From Candidatus Nanosynbacter sp. TM7-087 (GTDB taxonomy: Bacteria; Patescibacteriota; Saccharimonadia; Saccharimonadales; Saccharimonadaceae), in assembly GCF_022828365.1 (NCBI RefSeq), contig NZ_JAJQJU010000002.1, positions 1-64,000 on the forward strand: a DNA stretch of 64,000 bases. Reading direction: 5' to 3'. Made by a program: the position numbers and the translations under genes. The notes under the pieces are model-generated. The model worked only from the letters and a program-made list of their open reading frames with translations, was not told the origin of the DNA and made no database searches. Numbering within the stretch: the first letter of the stretch is position 1; each line of letters starts with the position of its first letter. Positions 25,959 through 35,180 of this stretch are shown piece by piece.

Positions 25959-26680
25959 TGAAAATAACAATTGCGCAACTTTATCCGCGAGATATGAATC
26001 TTTATGGCGACTGGGGCAACACGCTAGTCCTAAAAAAACGGCTGGAGCGACGCGGCTTCGAAGTTGAGATTATCGATCACAATCCAGGCGATTCAACGGA
26101 TTTTTCTAAAATTGATATTTTTGTCGGCGGCGGCGGACAAGATTCTGGGCAGACGATTATCCAAAATGATCTTCTGGCGCGAGCTGATGAACTGCGACAA
26201 TTAGCAAAAGACGGTGTGCCGATGTTAATGATTTGCGGAATGTACCAATTATTTGGTCGATTTTTCCGAACACTCAAGGGCGAGGAAATTGTTGGCGCTA
26301 ACATTCTGCCGATTGAAACGATTGCTGGCGACGAGCGGATGATTGGTAACATTGTCATTAGAAGCCAGGAATTTGGCGATATTGTTGGCTATGAAAATCA
26401 CAGCGGACAAACTTTCTTAGATAAGACCGCCAAACCTCTTGGGCAAGTTATTAAAGGCGCTGGTAATAATATGACCGACGCAAACGAAGGTGTTCGCTAT
26501 AACAATATCATTGCCACTTACCTCCACGGTCCGATTCTACCTAAAAACCCGCAAATTGCAGACTTTCTTATTGGCGAGGCGCTAGAGCGACGCGGCGTAA
26601 GTTCAGACTCGGGATTGGGAAAAATTGACGATACTTTAGCGAATAAAGCGAGAGAGATAGCGTTAAAATTATCCAGATAA
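25958..26680 (+). CDS. gatD: Lipid II isoglutaminyl synthase, glutaminase subunit
   Basis: 240 residues, a class I glutamine amidotransferase-like protein. The nucleophile Cys is in MLMICGMYQLFG (about residue 89), and the catalytic His is in ATYLHGPIL (about 190). N-terminal LYPRDMNLYGDWGN is typical of GatD. It supplies ammonia to MurT, its upstream partner; start and stop codons overlap. Confidence 0.93.
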   Translation: MKITIAQLYPRDMNLYGDWGNTLVLKKRLERRGFEVEIIDHNPGDSTDFSKIDIFVGGGGQDSGQTIIQNDLLARADELRQLAKDGVPMLMICGMYQLFGRFFRTLKGEEIVGANILPIETIAGDERMIGNIVIRSQEFGDIVGYENHSGQTFLDKTAKPLGQVIKGAGNNMTDANEGVRYNNIIATYLHGPILPKNPQIADFLIGEALERRGVSSDSGLGKIDDTLANKAREIALKLSR

Positions 26681-26683
26681 TTC

Positions 26684-28195
26684 ATGAAAAAAATCCGTAT
26701 ATATCTTAAAAAGCTATATGCATTTCTTCATAAAATGCCCGGTTGGATTTGGCTAATTCCAATCTTAATTTTAGCCATCAACGTTCGACTTGCCTATTTA
26801 ACAAAAGCTGACATTTGGCATGACGAAGGATATACGGCGGCCATCATTCAGCAGCCAATCAGAGAAATTATCGCCATCACAACCACGGATGTCCACCCGC
26901 CGCTTTATTACGTTATCATACACGTTTGGCAATCGATTTTCGGCAATTCCGTAGCTTCACTCAGAGGATTTAGTGTTACGTGCGGAGTTCTGACAATTGC
27001 TCTGTTATTTCTATTACTCCAAAAACTTTTCTCTAAAAGAATTGCCGTATTTGGAAGTTTTTTAGCAGCGCTAGGACCGTTCTTAATTCGCTATAGCGAC
27101 GAAGCTCGAATGTATGCACTGGCGGCACTCTTAGCCGTAGCAATGACTTACGCATTCGTCGTGGCAGTCGAGCACAAAAATAAGAAGTTCTGGTGGGCGC
27201 TATACGGAATTTTAGTAGCACTCGGTCTTTATACTCAGTATTTTCTAGCGCTCATATTACCGGCACATTTTGTTTATATTTGTCTAAAACTTGGCGGAAA
27301 TCACACTGCCATAAAAAATATATTTAAGGACAAAAACGTTTGGCTTGCCGCAGGAACATGCTTTTTACTATTCCTTCCCTGGCTACCAGTTATGATCTCC
27401 CAAACCAGCCGGGTAAGCGGCGGCTTCTGGATTCCCGAAGTCACTAAATTTACCATCCCGACAACATTATCAATGTTCTTAACTTATGACAATAGAATTG
27501 TTCGCTATTTTGGGCTGCTACTGCCGCCAATTATAATCGTAATTTCATTCATCCTAGCCAAAAAACACTCAAAATACCAAGCAGCAATTTGGATTTTAAC
27601 AATTTGGTTGCTGCTACCGATGATCATCGTTTACATACTCAGCCAGGGTCGACCAGTTTACTTAGATCGATACTTCACTTATTCAGCGCCGGCGTTTTAC
27701 GGCTTGATTGCGGTATTCATCGGGCTTATTTTTTCTAATAAAAAATGGTGGTCTATTGGAATATCTATTGTCCTGACATTATTTATTGGTCATTACATGT
27801 GGCATATTGGCGGTAAAAATATTGCGGAATCATCCTGGAACAACACCAGCACAGCCATGAATCATATAAATGAAAATATCCAGAGTAGTGATGCTATTAT
27901 CTCTGGTGAAATCTACACTTACTTTCACACTTCCTATTACAACCGCACAAATAAAGAAATTATACTTCTGAAGCCGAAAGAAGAGCTAGGTTGGGTTGGC
28001 GAATGGGGATTAATTAAAAAATTGAATACTCCAGAAATTAGTTCATTAGAATCAGTAAAAGCGTCGAGAATCTGGCTTATTCTTCGCGAAAAAACATATG
28101 ACGAATATAAAAAACAAGTTCCACCCTATTGGCAAATAAAGCAAGAATTCCATGATGGCGACTTGATTATTGGACTATACGAAAATAAAAAATAA
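26684..28195 (+). CDS. GT-C membrane glycosyltransferase (GT39/PMT-like)
   Basis: 503 residues with about ten to twelve hydrophobic segments. The first outer loop has DIWHDEGYT, with the Asp-Glu expected for GT-C catalysis, and TDVHPPLYY, typical of the ArnT/PMT-like group. It should transfer a sugar from a polyprenyl-phosphate donor outside the membrane. Acceptor unknown; surface proteins or wall polymers are possible. It starts 3 bases after gatD and so is probably cotranscribed with murT-gatD. A bidirectional terminator follows. Confidence 0.83.
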   Translation: MKKIRIYLKKLYAFLHKMPGWIWLIPILILAINVRLAYLTKADIWHDEGYTAAIIQQPIREIIAITTTDVHPPLYYVIIHVWQSIFGNSVASLRGFSVTCGVLTIALLFLLLQKLFSKRIAVFGSFLAALGPFLIRYSDEARMYALAALLAVAMTYAFVVAVEHKNKKFWWALYGILVALGLYTQYFLALILPAHFVYICLKLGGNHTAIKNIFKDKNVWLAAGTCFLLFLPWLPVMISQTSRVSGGFWIPEVTKFTIPTTLSMFLTYDNRIVRYFGLLLPPIIIVISFILAKKHSKYQAAIWILTIWLLLPMIIVYILSQGRPVYLDRYFTYSAPAFYGLIAVFIGLIFSNKKWWSIGISIVLTLFIGHYMWHIGGKNIAESSWNNTSTAMNHINENIQSSDAIISGEIYTYFHTSYYNRTNKEIILLKPKEELGWVGEWGLIKKLNTPEISSLESVKASRIWLILREKTYDEYKKQVPPYWQIKQEFHDGDLIIGLYENKK

Positions 28196-28219
28196 CTGGT
28201 TAAACACCAGTTATTTTAA
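28191..28219. terminator. Bidirectional terminator
   Basis: Perfect stem AATAACTGG/CCAGTTATT with a 7-base loop, flanked by an A-run and a T-run, between the convergent glycosyltransferase and tRNA-Pro genes. Confidence 0.85.
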
Positions 28220-28238
28220 TACGTTGAATGATTTCAAT

Positions 28239-28315
28239 TGGTCGGGGTGAAAGGACTCGAACCTTCGACCTCACGGTCCCAAACCGCGCGCGCTAGCCAA
28301 CTGCGCCACACCCCG
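28239..28315 (-). tRNA. tRNA-Pro (TGG)
   Basis: Anticodon loop TTTGGGA gives TGG; anticodon stem CGCGG/CCGTG. Acceptor CGGGGTG/CACCCCG, discriminator A and encoded CCA. About 100 bases of AT-rich DNA separate it from gpmA upstream. Confidence 0.95.
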
Positions 28316-28417
28316 AAGATATCTCTATCATTCGCTCTGATCTATCTTAACATATATCGCTAAATAAGTACAGGAAAATCCCATAAAACTTAAAAGAGAT
28401 CACTAAAAATATAACAG

Positions 28418-29053
28418 CTAAGCATTCACGGCTTCAATCTCAACCGACAATACTTCTTTTTTGATTGGCAAAGATTGACCGGGTTCGAACGTATAAACCA
28501 GTAATCGACCAAATGGCATCTCTACATTCGCCATTTCGGCTTCTGGAACTTGGTCGAGATGTTTAATTAAAGCTCGAATAGAATTGCCGTGAGCCACCAA
28601 TAAAATATTCTCACCATTCTGCAATTTCGGCAAAATTTCTTGCTCAAAATATGGAACAACCCGTGCATAAACATCTTTCAAAGTTTCGCCGCCCGGTACT
28701 GGATAATCCCAACCGCGTCGAATACCATTAAAAGCCTCTTCGCCAATCTCCGCTTTAACCTCCCATTTATTTTTTCCAGTCAAATCGCCATAATCACGCT
28801 CATTTAACTCAGTTGCATGCGTTGTTGGTAGATTTTCGACTCCGCATCCTTCGAGTAGCGCAGCCAAAGTTTGTTGTGTGCGTTTTAATGATGAAGTGTA
28901 AGCTTCATTAAATGACAAGTCTTTCAATAAAGCGCCCAATCGCACTGTGTCATTATGACCCTTTTCCGTCAAATTAACATCCGTCCAGCCAGTCCACTTA
29001 CCGAGCAGATTCCATTCACTCTCACCGTGCCGACTAATAACTAATATTCCCAT
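28418..29053 (-). CDS. gpmA: 2,3-bisphosphoglycerate-dependent phosphoglycerate mutase
   Basis: 211 residues. Interconverts 3- and 2-phosphoglycerate in glycolysis. The phospho-His is in ISRHGESEWN (His9), with NLTEKG, the TSSLKRTQQT loop, ELNERDYGDLTG containing the catalytic Glu, and VAHGNSIRAL holding the second His. Shorter than the ~250-residue E. coli enzyme at the C-terminus but with all key motifs. The start overlaps the stop of the upstream NUDIX gene by one base. Confidence 0.93.
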   Translation of the reverse strand: MGILVISRHGESEWNLLGKWTGWTDVNLTEKGHNDTVRLGALLKDLSFNEAYTSSLKRTQQTLAALLEGCGVENLPTTHATELNERDYGDLTGKNKWEVKAEIGEEAFNGIRRGWDYPVPGGETLKDVYARVVPYFEQEILPKLQNGENILLVAHGNSIRALIKHLDQVPEAEMANVEMPFGRLLVYTFEPGQSLPIKKEVLSVEIEAVNA

Positions 29054-29580
29054 TATTTCCCTCCAATCATCGGCGCAAAAAAATCTACAACTTCTTTTTT
29101 CACGCCGTCATTATCAATAATTTTCGTATTTACGTAACCGAATTTATCAATTGCCCAAAATCTTATTGCCCAGAGCAGCGACATGTCTTCAAAATCAACC
29201 TCATTTTTGGCAATAAATTTACTAGCCACAATTTCCGATTCCTGCAATTTTATCTCAGAAAAAGCATCGTTTTCTAACTTTGTAAAAAACACAAATTGAT
29301 GCGTCAAAAACTCATCAGAATGACGCGAAGCAACCATGGCAAGTTTCAGATCCTTAGGATCGACTTGAATGTCGACTTCTTCTTTCACCTCGCGCACCGC
29401 CGCTTCCAACGGGGATTCTCCAGCGTCAACAATGCCACCAGGCAGCGACCAATGGTCTTTATAGCCAGCCTTGACGATCAATAGTTCGCCCTGCTCATTT
29501 TCAATTAACACCGCCGCACTGGAAAAACGCCTATCCAAACTTGCCAGCCAAGCCTGTCGCTCTTCATCTGTAAATTTCAT
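29053..29580 (-). CDS. NUDIX hydrolase
   Basis: 175 residues. The Nudix box is complete: GGIVDAGESPLEAAVREV followed by KEEVDI. It would cleave a nucleoside diphosphate derivative; the substrate cannot be read from the sequence. Its start shares bases with the rny stop and its stop with the gpmA start, so rny-nudix-gpmA form a tight operon. Confidence 0.9.
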   Translation of the reverse strand: MKFTDEERQAWLASLDRRFSSAAVLIENEQGELLIVKAGYKDHWSLPGGIVDAGESPLEAAVREVKEEVDIQVDPKDLKLAMVASRHSDEFLTHQFVFFTKLENDAFSEIKLQESEIVASKFIAKNEVDFEDMSLLWAIRFWAIDKFGYVNTKIIDNDGVKKEVVDFFAPMIGGK

Positions 29581-31070
29581 TATTTAGCAAACTCAATTGC
29601 TCGCGTTTCGCGAATCACGTTAACCTTAATGGTGCCAGGATATTGCATTGTCGACTCAATTTTCGTCGCAATATCTCGCGCCAATTTAATCGCCGACAAA
29701 TCATCAATCGTCTGAGGCTTCACGATCACACGAACTTCACGACCAGCAGAAATCGCATAAGCCTTATCAATTCCCTCAAAGCTGGTGGCGACATTTTCCA
29801 AATCACGCATTCGCTCTGCAAAGTTTTCAGCGGAAACGTTACGCGCACCCGGACGCGCCGCCGAAGCCGCGTCGCAAACTCGAACAATAATCGCCTCTGG
29901 AGTTGTCGCTTCGATATCATCGTGGTGCGCTTCGATTGCGTGAACAATTCTCTCATCCATGCCATATTTACGAGCCAATTCCGCCCCAATGTGATGATGT
30001 TTACCCTCGATTTTATGTGACACCGCCTTGCCGACGTCATGAAGAAGTGTAGCAATCTTTGTAATGCGCACATCCGCGCCGATTTCTTCAGCGATCATCC
30101 CCGCAATTTGCGCCATCTCAGTCGAATGCTTCAGGACGTTCTGACCGAAGCTGGTACGAAATTTCAACTCACCAAGAAGCAATAGCATCTCCTTCGGAAT
30201 ACCAATCACGCCAGTTTCACGCATAGCATCTTCACCGGCTTGTCGAACCTCTTTTTCAATCTGTTTCTTAGCTTTAGCAACAACCTCTTCGATGCGCGCA
30301 GGATGGATACGACCATCCTTCATCAGCATCTCAAGACTAAGACGAGCCACTTGTCGGCGAACAGGATCAAAACTCGACAAAATAATCATGCCAGGTGTGT
30401 CGTCAACTAAAATATCGACGCCAGTTTCGCGCTGGAGCGCCTGAATATTACGCCCTTCCTTGCCAATAATTCGACCCTTCATCTCGTCATCAGTCAGTTT
30501 GACTGCAGTCACCGTGCGCTCAGCGGTAACTTCACTGCTCATTCGTTCCATTGCAGTCACCAAAATCATTTGCGCCCGTTCTTCAGCGTCATCCATTGCG
30601 TCATGTTGTAATTTTGACACCAAACCGACCAAGTCTTGCTTAATGTCACGCTCAGTCATCTGCATTAACTTATCAGCAGCGTCCTTCTTTTTCAGGCCAG
30701 CGATTTTTTCAAGCTTTTCCTGCTGACGTGTGCGAATATCGCGAATTTCATTCTTAAGATTATCAACTTCATCCTCATGTGCGCGCAATTTTTCTGCTCG
30801 TCGATCAAGCTCTTCCAGCTTATTGTCCAGAGTCCTCTCGCGATCCGCCAAGCGATTTTCGGTCTTTTGCCATTCCTTGCGACGCTCGTTTTCAATCTTA
30901 AGCGCCTCGTCCTTAGCCTTAAGGACGATGTCGCTCGCCTTAGTTTTCGCATCCGCCAGATCTCGCTCAATCTGATTTTTACCGTTAATTTGGCGAGTTC
31001 TCTGATATCCAACAAGACCAGCAGCACCCGCGCCAGCTCCAATAGCCGCGGCAATAATTACTTCTATCAT
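29580..31070 (-). CDS. rny: Ribonuclease Y
   Basis: 496 residues if started at the ATG at 31070, which has AAGGA at a good distance; an ATG two codons earlier abuts that site. An N-terminal membrane anchor (about residues 3-22) is followed by a long charged coiled coil (about 30-150), a KH domain (GRIIGKEGRNI, about 205) and an HD domain (LLHDVGKA, about 340; HHDDIEATTPEA). This membrane-bound endoribonuclease starts mRNA decay. Family length is about 510-520. Confidence 0.95.
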   Translation of the reverse strand: MIEVIIAAAIGAGAGAAGLVGYQRTRQINGKNQIERDLADAKTKASDIVLKAKDEALKIENERRKEWQKTENRLADRERTLDNKLEELDRRAEKLRAHEDEVDNLKNEIRDIRTRQQEKLEKIAGLKKKDAADKLMQMTERDIKQDLVGLVSKLQHDAMDDAEERAQMILVTAMERMSSEVTAERTVTAVKLTDDEMKGRIIGKEGRNIQALQRETGVDILVDDTPGMIILSSFDPVRRQVARLSLEMLMKDGRIHPARIEEVVAKAKKQIEKEVRQAGEDAMRETGVIGIPKEMLLLLGELKFRTSFGQNVLKHSTEMAQIAGMIAEEIGADVRITKIATLLHDVGKAVSHKIEGKHHHIGAELARKYGMDERIVHAIEAHHDDIEATTPEAIIVRVCDAASAARPGARNVSAENFAERMRDLENVATSFEGIDKAYAISAGREVRVIVKPQTIDDLSAIKLARDIATKIESTMQYPGTIKVNVIRETRAIEFAK

Positions 31071-31194
31071 TATCATTCCTTTCCGATCAGCCGCCCCTGA
31101 GTGTTCGTCTCAAGGAAAAATATCAACAGCCAATCAACTTCAAACTATCTAATTCGGCGAATCAAAAATCACAAACCGCCGTAATTTAATTATA
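31071..31194 (-). promoter_or_regulatory. rny promoter and leader
   Basis: A minus-strand TATAAT (31189-31194) without a clear -35 lies about 115 bases before rny. The leader holds a small hairpin (CGGCG ... CGCCG). It is one of the few long leaders in this window. Confidence 0.4.
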
Positions 31195-31223
31195 CACGGC
31201 TTTGACGGTTTGGGCTATAAAAA

Positions 31224-31598
31224 TTATTTTCGCGGCGCAGTGATATTCGCAGCAGCACCGTACTCTGGCATAACAATTTTTTCATTCTCGCCAGAACGCA
31301 ATTTGCCCAAAGCCAAATCACGCCAATTGTCACCCATCGCACCAACAATAGGAATATTCAAGCTATCCGCCAAAGTGTTCACAACCGTCAAACCAATTCT
31401 CAGCCCCGTAAAGCTTCCCGGTCCTTTCATCACGCCAATGCCGCTTATCAGATGCAAATCGCCAGTCTTTTCTTCCAAAAATTTCAACAAATTCCGCGCC
31501 AACGTTCGCCCAGCTTCCCACTCAAAATCCTGACGATTTTCTCCATTGACTATTGTCAAAAAACATGTTGATGTTGAAGTGTCCAATAAAATTATCAC
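31224..31598 (-). CDS. tsaB: tRNA threonylcarbamoyladenosine protein, TsaB-type (short)
   Basis: 124 residues. N-terminal ILLDTSTST is the ASKHA phosphate-1 region and KGPGSFTGLRIG is the TsaB hallmark. Characterised TsaB proteins are about 220-230 residues, so the second ASKHA lobe is mostly missing here. TsaB scaffolds TsaD in t6A synthesis on ANN-reading tRNAs. The gene overlaps tsaE by 4 bases, supporting the pathway assignment. tsaD and tsaC are not in this window. Confidence 0.85.
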   Translation of the reverse strand: MIILLDTSTSTCFLTIVNGENRQDFEWEAGRTLARNLLKFLEEKTGDLHLISGIGVMKGPGSFTGLRIGLTVVNTLADSLNIPIVGAMGDNWRDLALGKLRSGENEKIVMPEYGAAANITAPRK

Positions 31599-32053
31599 GC
31601 CATATTCTCCTTTATTTTTCCCAAAAGTTCATCAGATTTTTTGCCGCCAGGATAAAATTCCACAAGCCGCCCTTCTTCGCTAATCGCAGTAATTTTTATC
31701 ACCAACCGATCACTCGGCAATGCATCATCGACAGCGCCAGCCCATTCAACTACAACAACCGAATTAGAAGCCGCCACTTCGCGAATCTCCTCGCTCATAA
31801 TTCCAGCATTTCCCAATCTATAAAAATCGTAATGCGCCAAACTCAGACCGCGAGGCGAATCGTACACACGCGAAATCGTGAAAGTTGGACTCTGAACTGG
31901 CTCGTCAATCTCTAAAGCCTGCGCAATTCCCTTCGTCAATGTGGTTTTCCCCGCGCCAATATCGCCGACCAATTCCAGAACTTCCCCGCCAGAAACAGCC
32001 CGACCAATTGCCACGCCCAATTCTCGCATTTTCTCTTCACTAGAAATATTCAC
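31595..32053 (-). CDS. tsaE: tRNA threonylcarbamoyladenosine ATPase TsaE
   Basis: 152 residues, starting at GTG (32053) with TATAAT ending 6 bases upstream, so a leaderless GTG start. The P-loop is GDIGAGKTTLTKG, followed by SPTFTISRVY and HYDFYRL, both typical of TsaE, and a Trp in VVEWAG. The ATPase drives cycling of the TsaB/TsaD complex in t6A synthesis. Confidence 0.93.
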   Translation of the reverse strand: MNISSEEKMRELGVAIGRAVSGGEVLELVGDIGAGKTTLTKGIAQALEIDEPVQSPTFTISRVYDSPRGLSLAHYDFYRLGNAGIMSEEIREVAASNSVVVVEWAGAVDDALPSDRLVIKITAISEEGRLVEFYPGGKKSDELLGKIKENMA

Positions 32054-32113
32054 TCTTATATTATACTATGCTAGCTTTTTTTTGGCGATAATAGTACAAT
32101 AATCATAAGAGTT

Positions 32114-33892
32114 ATGCGTGTTTCAGACCAGACAATTGAGAGCATTCTGAAACAAGGTGGGGTTGTTGATGAGCCGCAGCTTGCTGATTTGAAATTGATC
32201 GCTGAACGGTCGAAGCAAACATTACAAGAAACCGCTATTGAACAAAAAGTCATTTCTGAGGAAGATTTGACAAAGTTGATCGGCGATTATATTGGCGTAC
32301 CTTTCGTGCGAATTGAGCCAAAGGATATTCCCGAAGATGTGTTGAAACGAATTCCTGAACATATCGCGCGCCAGTATAATGTTGTGCTTTTTGAGAAAAA
32401 TGAGGACGACAGCTTGTCACTTGCGATGGAAGACCCAGACGACGTGCAGGCGTTGAACTTTATTCAGAAAGAAATTGGCTACAACACTAAGGTTTTCCTA
32501 GCGACAAAAAGCAATATTTTGGACTGCTTGGAAAATTATCGCGGCAATATTAACGCCGAGCTTGACGAAGTTATTGCAGTCCAAAAAGACGCGTCTGCAG
32601 AAGACCAAAACGTTAGTCAAGACGATTTTGCGGAGAATTCACCAATTGCCCAAACTGTTAATTTGTTGCTGGAATACGCCATAAAATCCAACGCTTCCGA
32701 CATTCACATTGAGCCGCGCGAAGATTATGTTCAGGTTCGCTACCGAATTGACGGTGTTTTGAAGGAAGTTAACAAATTGCCACGAAACGTTCACGGCGCT
32801 TTGGTGAGCCGCATTAAAATTCTCTCTAATCTGAAAATTGATGAACGCCGCGTGCCGCAGGACGGTCGATTTAAGATAAAAGTTTCAGGAAAACAATACG
32901 CGCTTCGCGTTTCGACATTGCCAATCGCTGACGGCGAAAAAGTGGTCATGCGTATTTTGGACGAATCGAACCAGGCCGTTAAACTGGATCAGCTTGGCTA
33001 TTGGGGCCTGTCGCTCGCAACTGTAAAAGACGCAATGGCTCAGCCGAACGGAATGATCCTGGTGACTGGACCGACTGGATCGGGAAAATCGACCAGTTTG
33101 TTTAGCGTCTTGTCTGAACTCAATACTCCAGATGTCAATATTTCCACAATTGAAGACCCGGTGGAATATAAAATCCCAGGAGTCAATCAAACCCAAACTA
33201 ACGCCAAAGCCGGGATGACCTTCGCTTCAGGACTAAGAGCCCTACTCCGCCAAGACCCAAATATCATCATGGTCGGAGAAATTCGCGACGGCGAAACCGC
33301 AAACCTTGGCGTTCAAGCGGCGCTAACTGGACACTTGGTGTTCTCCACTCTACACACAAATAACGCTGCAACATGTTTGCCACGTCTGCTGGATATGGGA
33401 ATTGAGCCATTCTTGATCGCTTCAACCGTGAAGGCGGTGATTGGACAGCGACTAGTTAGGCGCCTGTGTATGAATTGCCGCCAAGAATATACTCCAAACG
33501 AAGAAGAAATAAAGTATATCACCGAGATGTTTAAGATAAACACCGAGTCGATTAAAAAAATTCACAACCTCGAAGAACAGGCTTTTGAGGATAAAATTGG
33601 TGGCGACACGCCCATGGGATCAACAGATTCAGGAATTGAACACTTATGGAGGCCGAACCCAGAAGGTTGTGACAAGTGTGGACATAGCGGATTCAAGGGT
33701 CGCGTTGGCATTTACGAGGTTCTTGGCATTTCCATCCCTATCCAAAAAATGATTACCGCCAACGCCACCAGCAACGATATTCAAGATCAAGCGATTTCCG
33801 AAGGCATGGTGACAATGCATATGGACGGACTTATTAAATCACTGCGCGGAATCACCACCGTGGACGAAGTTTTGAGGGCAACAAGGGAGTAA
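32114..33892 (+). CDS. pilB: Type IV pilus assembly ATPase PilB
   Basis: 592 residues. An N-terminal GspE/MshEN domain (about 1-150) is followed by the secretion ATPase: DIHIEPR, Walker A TGPTGSGKSTS (about 318), the Asp box region (STIEDPVEY), Walker B IIMVGEIRDGET, the His box GHLVFSTLHTNNA. A zinc motif has CMNC and later CDKCG. Drives pilus extension from the cytoplasm. First gene of pilB-pilC-pilM-pilN-pilO; a TACAAT box lies 13 bases before the ATG. Confidence 0.96.
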   Translation: MRVSDQTIESILKQGGVVDEPQLADLKLIAERSKQTLQETAIEQKVISEEDLTKLIGDYIGVPFVRIEPKDIPEDVLKRIPEHIARQYNVVLFEKNEDDSLSLAMEDPDDVQALNFIQKEIGYNTKVFLATKSNILDCLENYRGNINAELDEVIAVQKDASAEDQNVSQDDFAENSPIAQTVNLLLEYAIKSNASDIHIEPREDYVQVRYRIDGVLKEVNKLPRNVHGALVSRIKILSNLKIDERRVPQDGRFKIKVSGKQYALRVSTLPIADGEKVVMRILDESNQAVKLDQLGYWGLSLATVKDAMAQPNGMILVTGPTGSGKSTSLFSVLSELNTPDVNISTIEDPVEYKIPGVNQTQTNAKAGMTFASGLRALLRQDPNIIMVGEIRDGETANLGVQAALTGHLVFSTLHTNNAATCLPRLLDMGIEPFLIASTVKAVIGQRLVRRLCMNCRQEYTPNEEEIKYITEMFKINTESIKKIHNLEEQAFEDKIGGDTPMGSTDSGIEHLWRPNPEGCDKCGHSGFKGRVGIYEVLGISIPIQKMITANATSNDIQDQAISEGMVTMHMDGLIKSLRGITTVDEVLRATRE

Positions 33893-33896
33893 CATT

Positions 33897-35123
33897 ATGC
33901 CAATTTTTGAATATTTGCTTGTCAATAAAAAGAAAGAGACCGTCTCTTCAACGATTGAAGCAGCCGACAAACTATCTGCCATTAATAATTTGAGGTCACG
34001 CGGACAATTGATAAAAATTGAAGAAAAAGGCGCAAAAAAAGAGCTTAGTTTTTCTTTCGGCAAGAAAAAGAAAGGTGCCAAGACTGAAGAATTGGTGATG
34101 TTTACTCGTCAATTAAGCGCCATGGTTTCAGCTGGCGTTCCTATTCTTCGTTCCCTTAACTCTATGGCAAAACACGCCGAAAGCGCCAATTTCCGAGACA
34201 CGATCAACGCTGTGATTAAAGACATTGAAGGCGGCATGTCTTTCGCAGATGCCCTAAGCAAACATCCAGAGACCTTCAATGATATTTACGTGAATATGGT
34301 TGCTGCGGGTGAAACTGGAGGTATTTTGGATGACATCTTAAAGCGTCTAGCCCTACAACAAGAAAAAAACTCATCCATGAAGAAAAAAATTAAAGGCGCC
34401 ATGACATATCCAATTGTCCTTTTAATCATCACAATTATTGCCTTCTTTATCCTGATGATCTTCATCATTCCGGTCATCGGTAAAACCATTAAAGATATGG
34501 GCGGACCTGACGCTAAACTACCAATGCTTACTGAGATTATGCTCGGAATCAGCGATTTCGTAGTGTCGTTTTGGTATATAATCATTCCAATATTTGTCGG
34601 AAGCATTTGGCTATTGATTCGCTATATTAAAACCCCAAAAGGTCGCGTAAAATTTCACAATATTATCATCAAAGTTCCAGCTGTCGGTCCAATTGTTAAG
34701 AAGGTGGCAATCGCTCGCTTTACTCGAACCTTTTCTGCTCTTATCGGCGCGGGCGTGGCTGTGCTTGAAGCATTAGACGTAACTTCGCGTGCCGTCGGAA
34801 ATGTCGCTTATGAAAAATCCCTAAAAGAAGCTACTAAGCGAGTCCAAAACGGTGAAGTTTTGTCAAAAATTATTGCCGAACGAGATGATTTATATCCGCC
34901 GATTGTTGCGCAAATGTTATCTGTCGGCGAGGAAACCGGCCAAACCGATAAGGTTCTAGTTAAAGTCGCTGACTTTTACGAGGAAGAGGTTGACACCGCG
35001 ATTGACGGCGTTAGCTCTATTATTGAGCCGGTGATGATTGTCGCAATGGGTGTTGTTATTGCCCTAGTGGCGGTCAGCGTCATGGGTCCAATTACAAGTA
35101 TGGCGGGTCAAGTTAAGGAATAA
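33897..35123 (+). CDS. pilC: Type IV pilus inner-membrane platform PilC
   Basis: 408 residues with two GspF domains. Hydrophobic segments lie at about residues 170-200, 225-250 and 375-400. Signatures: FTRQLSAMVSAGVPIL in the first repeat, MVAAGETGG, and ARFTRTFSALIGAGV with MLSVGEETGQ in the second. Starts 4 bases after pilB. The platform transmits PilB motion to pilin insertion. Confidence 0.95.
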   Translation: MPIFEYLLVNKKKETVSSTIEAADKLSAINNLRSRGQLIKIEEKGAKKELSFSFGKKKKGAKTEELVMFTRQLSAMVSAGVPILRSLNSMAKHAESANFRDTINAVIKDIEGGMSFADALSKHPETFNDIYVNMVAAGETGGILDDILKRLALQQEKNSSMKKKIKGAMTYPIVLLIITIIAFFILMIFIIPVIGKTIKDMGGPDAKLPMLTEIMLGISDFVVSFWYIIIPIFVGSIWLLIRYIKTPKGRVKFHNIIIKVPAVGPIVKKVAIARFTRTFSALIGAGVAVLEALDVTSRAVGNVAYEKSLKEATKRVQNGEVLSKIIAERDDLYPPIVAQMLSVGEETGQTDKVLVKVADFYEEEVDTAIDGVSSIIEPVMIVAMGVVIALVAVSVMGPITSMAGQVKE

Positions 35124-35180
35124 TAGTTTTTCAAAAAAGCTTATGCTATAATACTGACATATAGGTGGGAAAATAATAAC

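Noticed and set aside
30460..31100. Plus-strand Ser/Arg-rich frames over rny
   Set aside because: Antisense to the RNase Y coiled coil; composition reflects reversed Glu/Lys codons.
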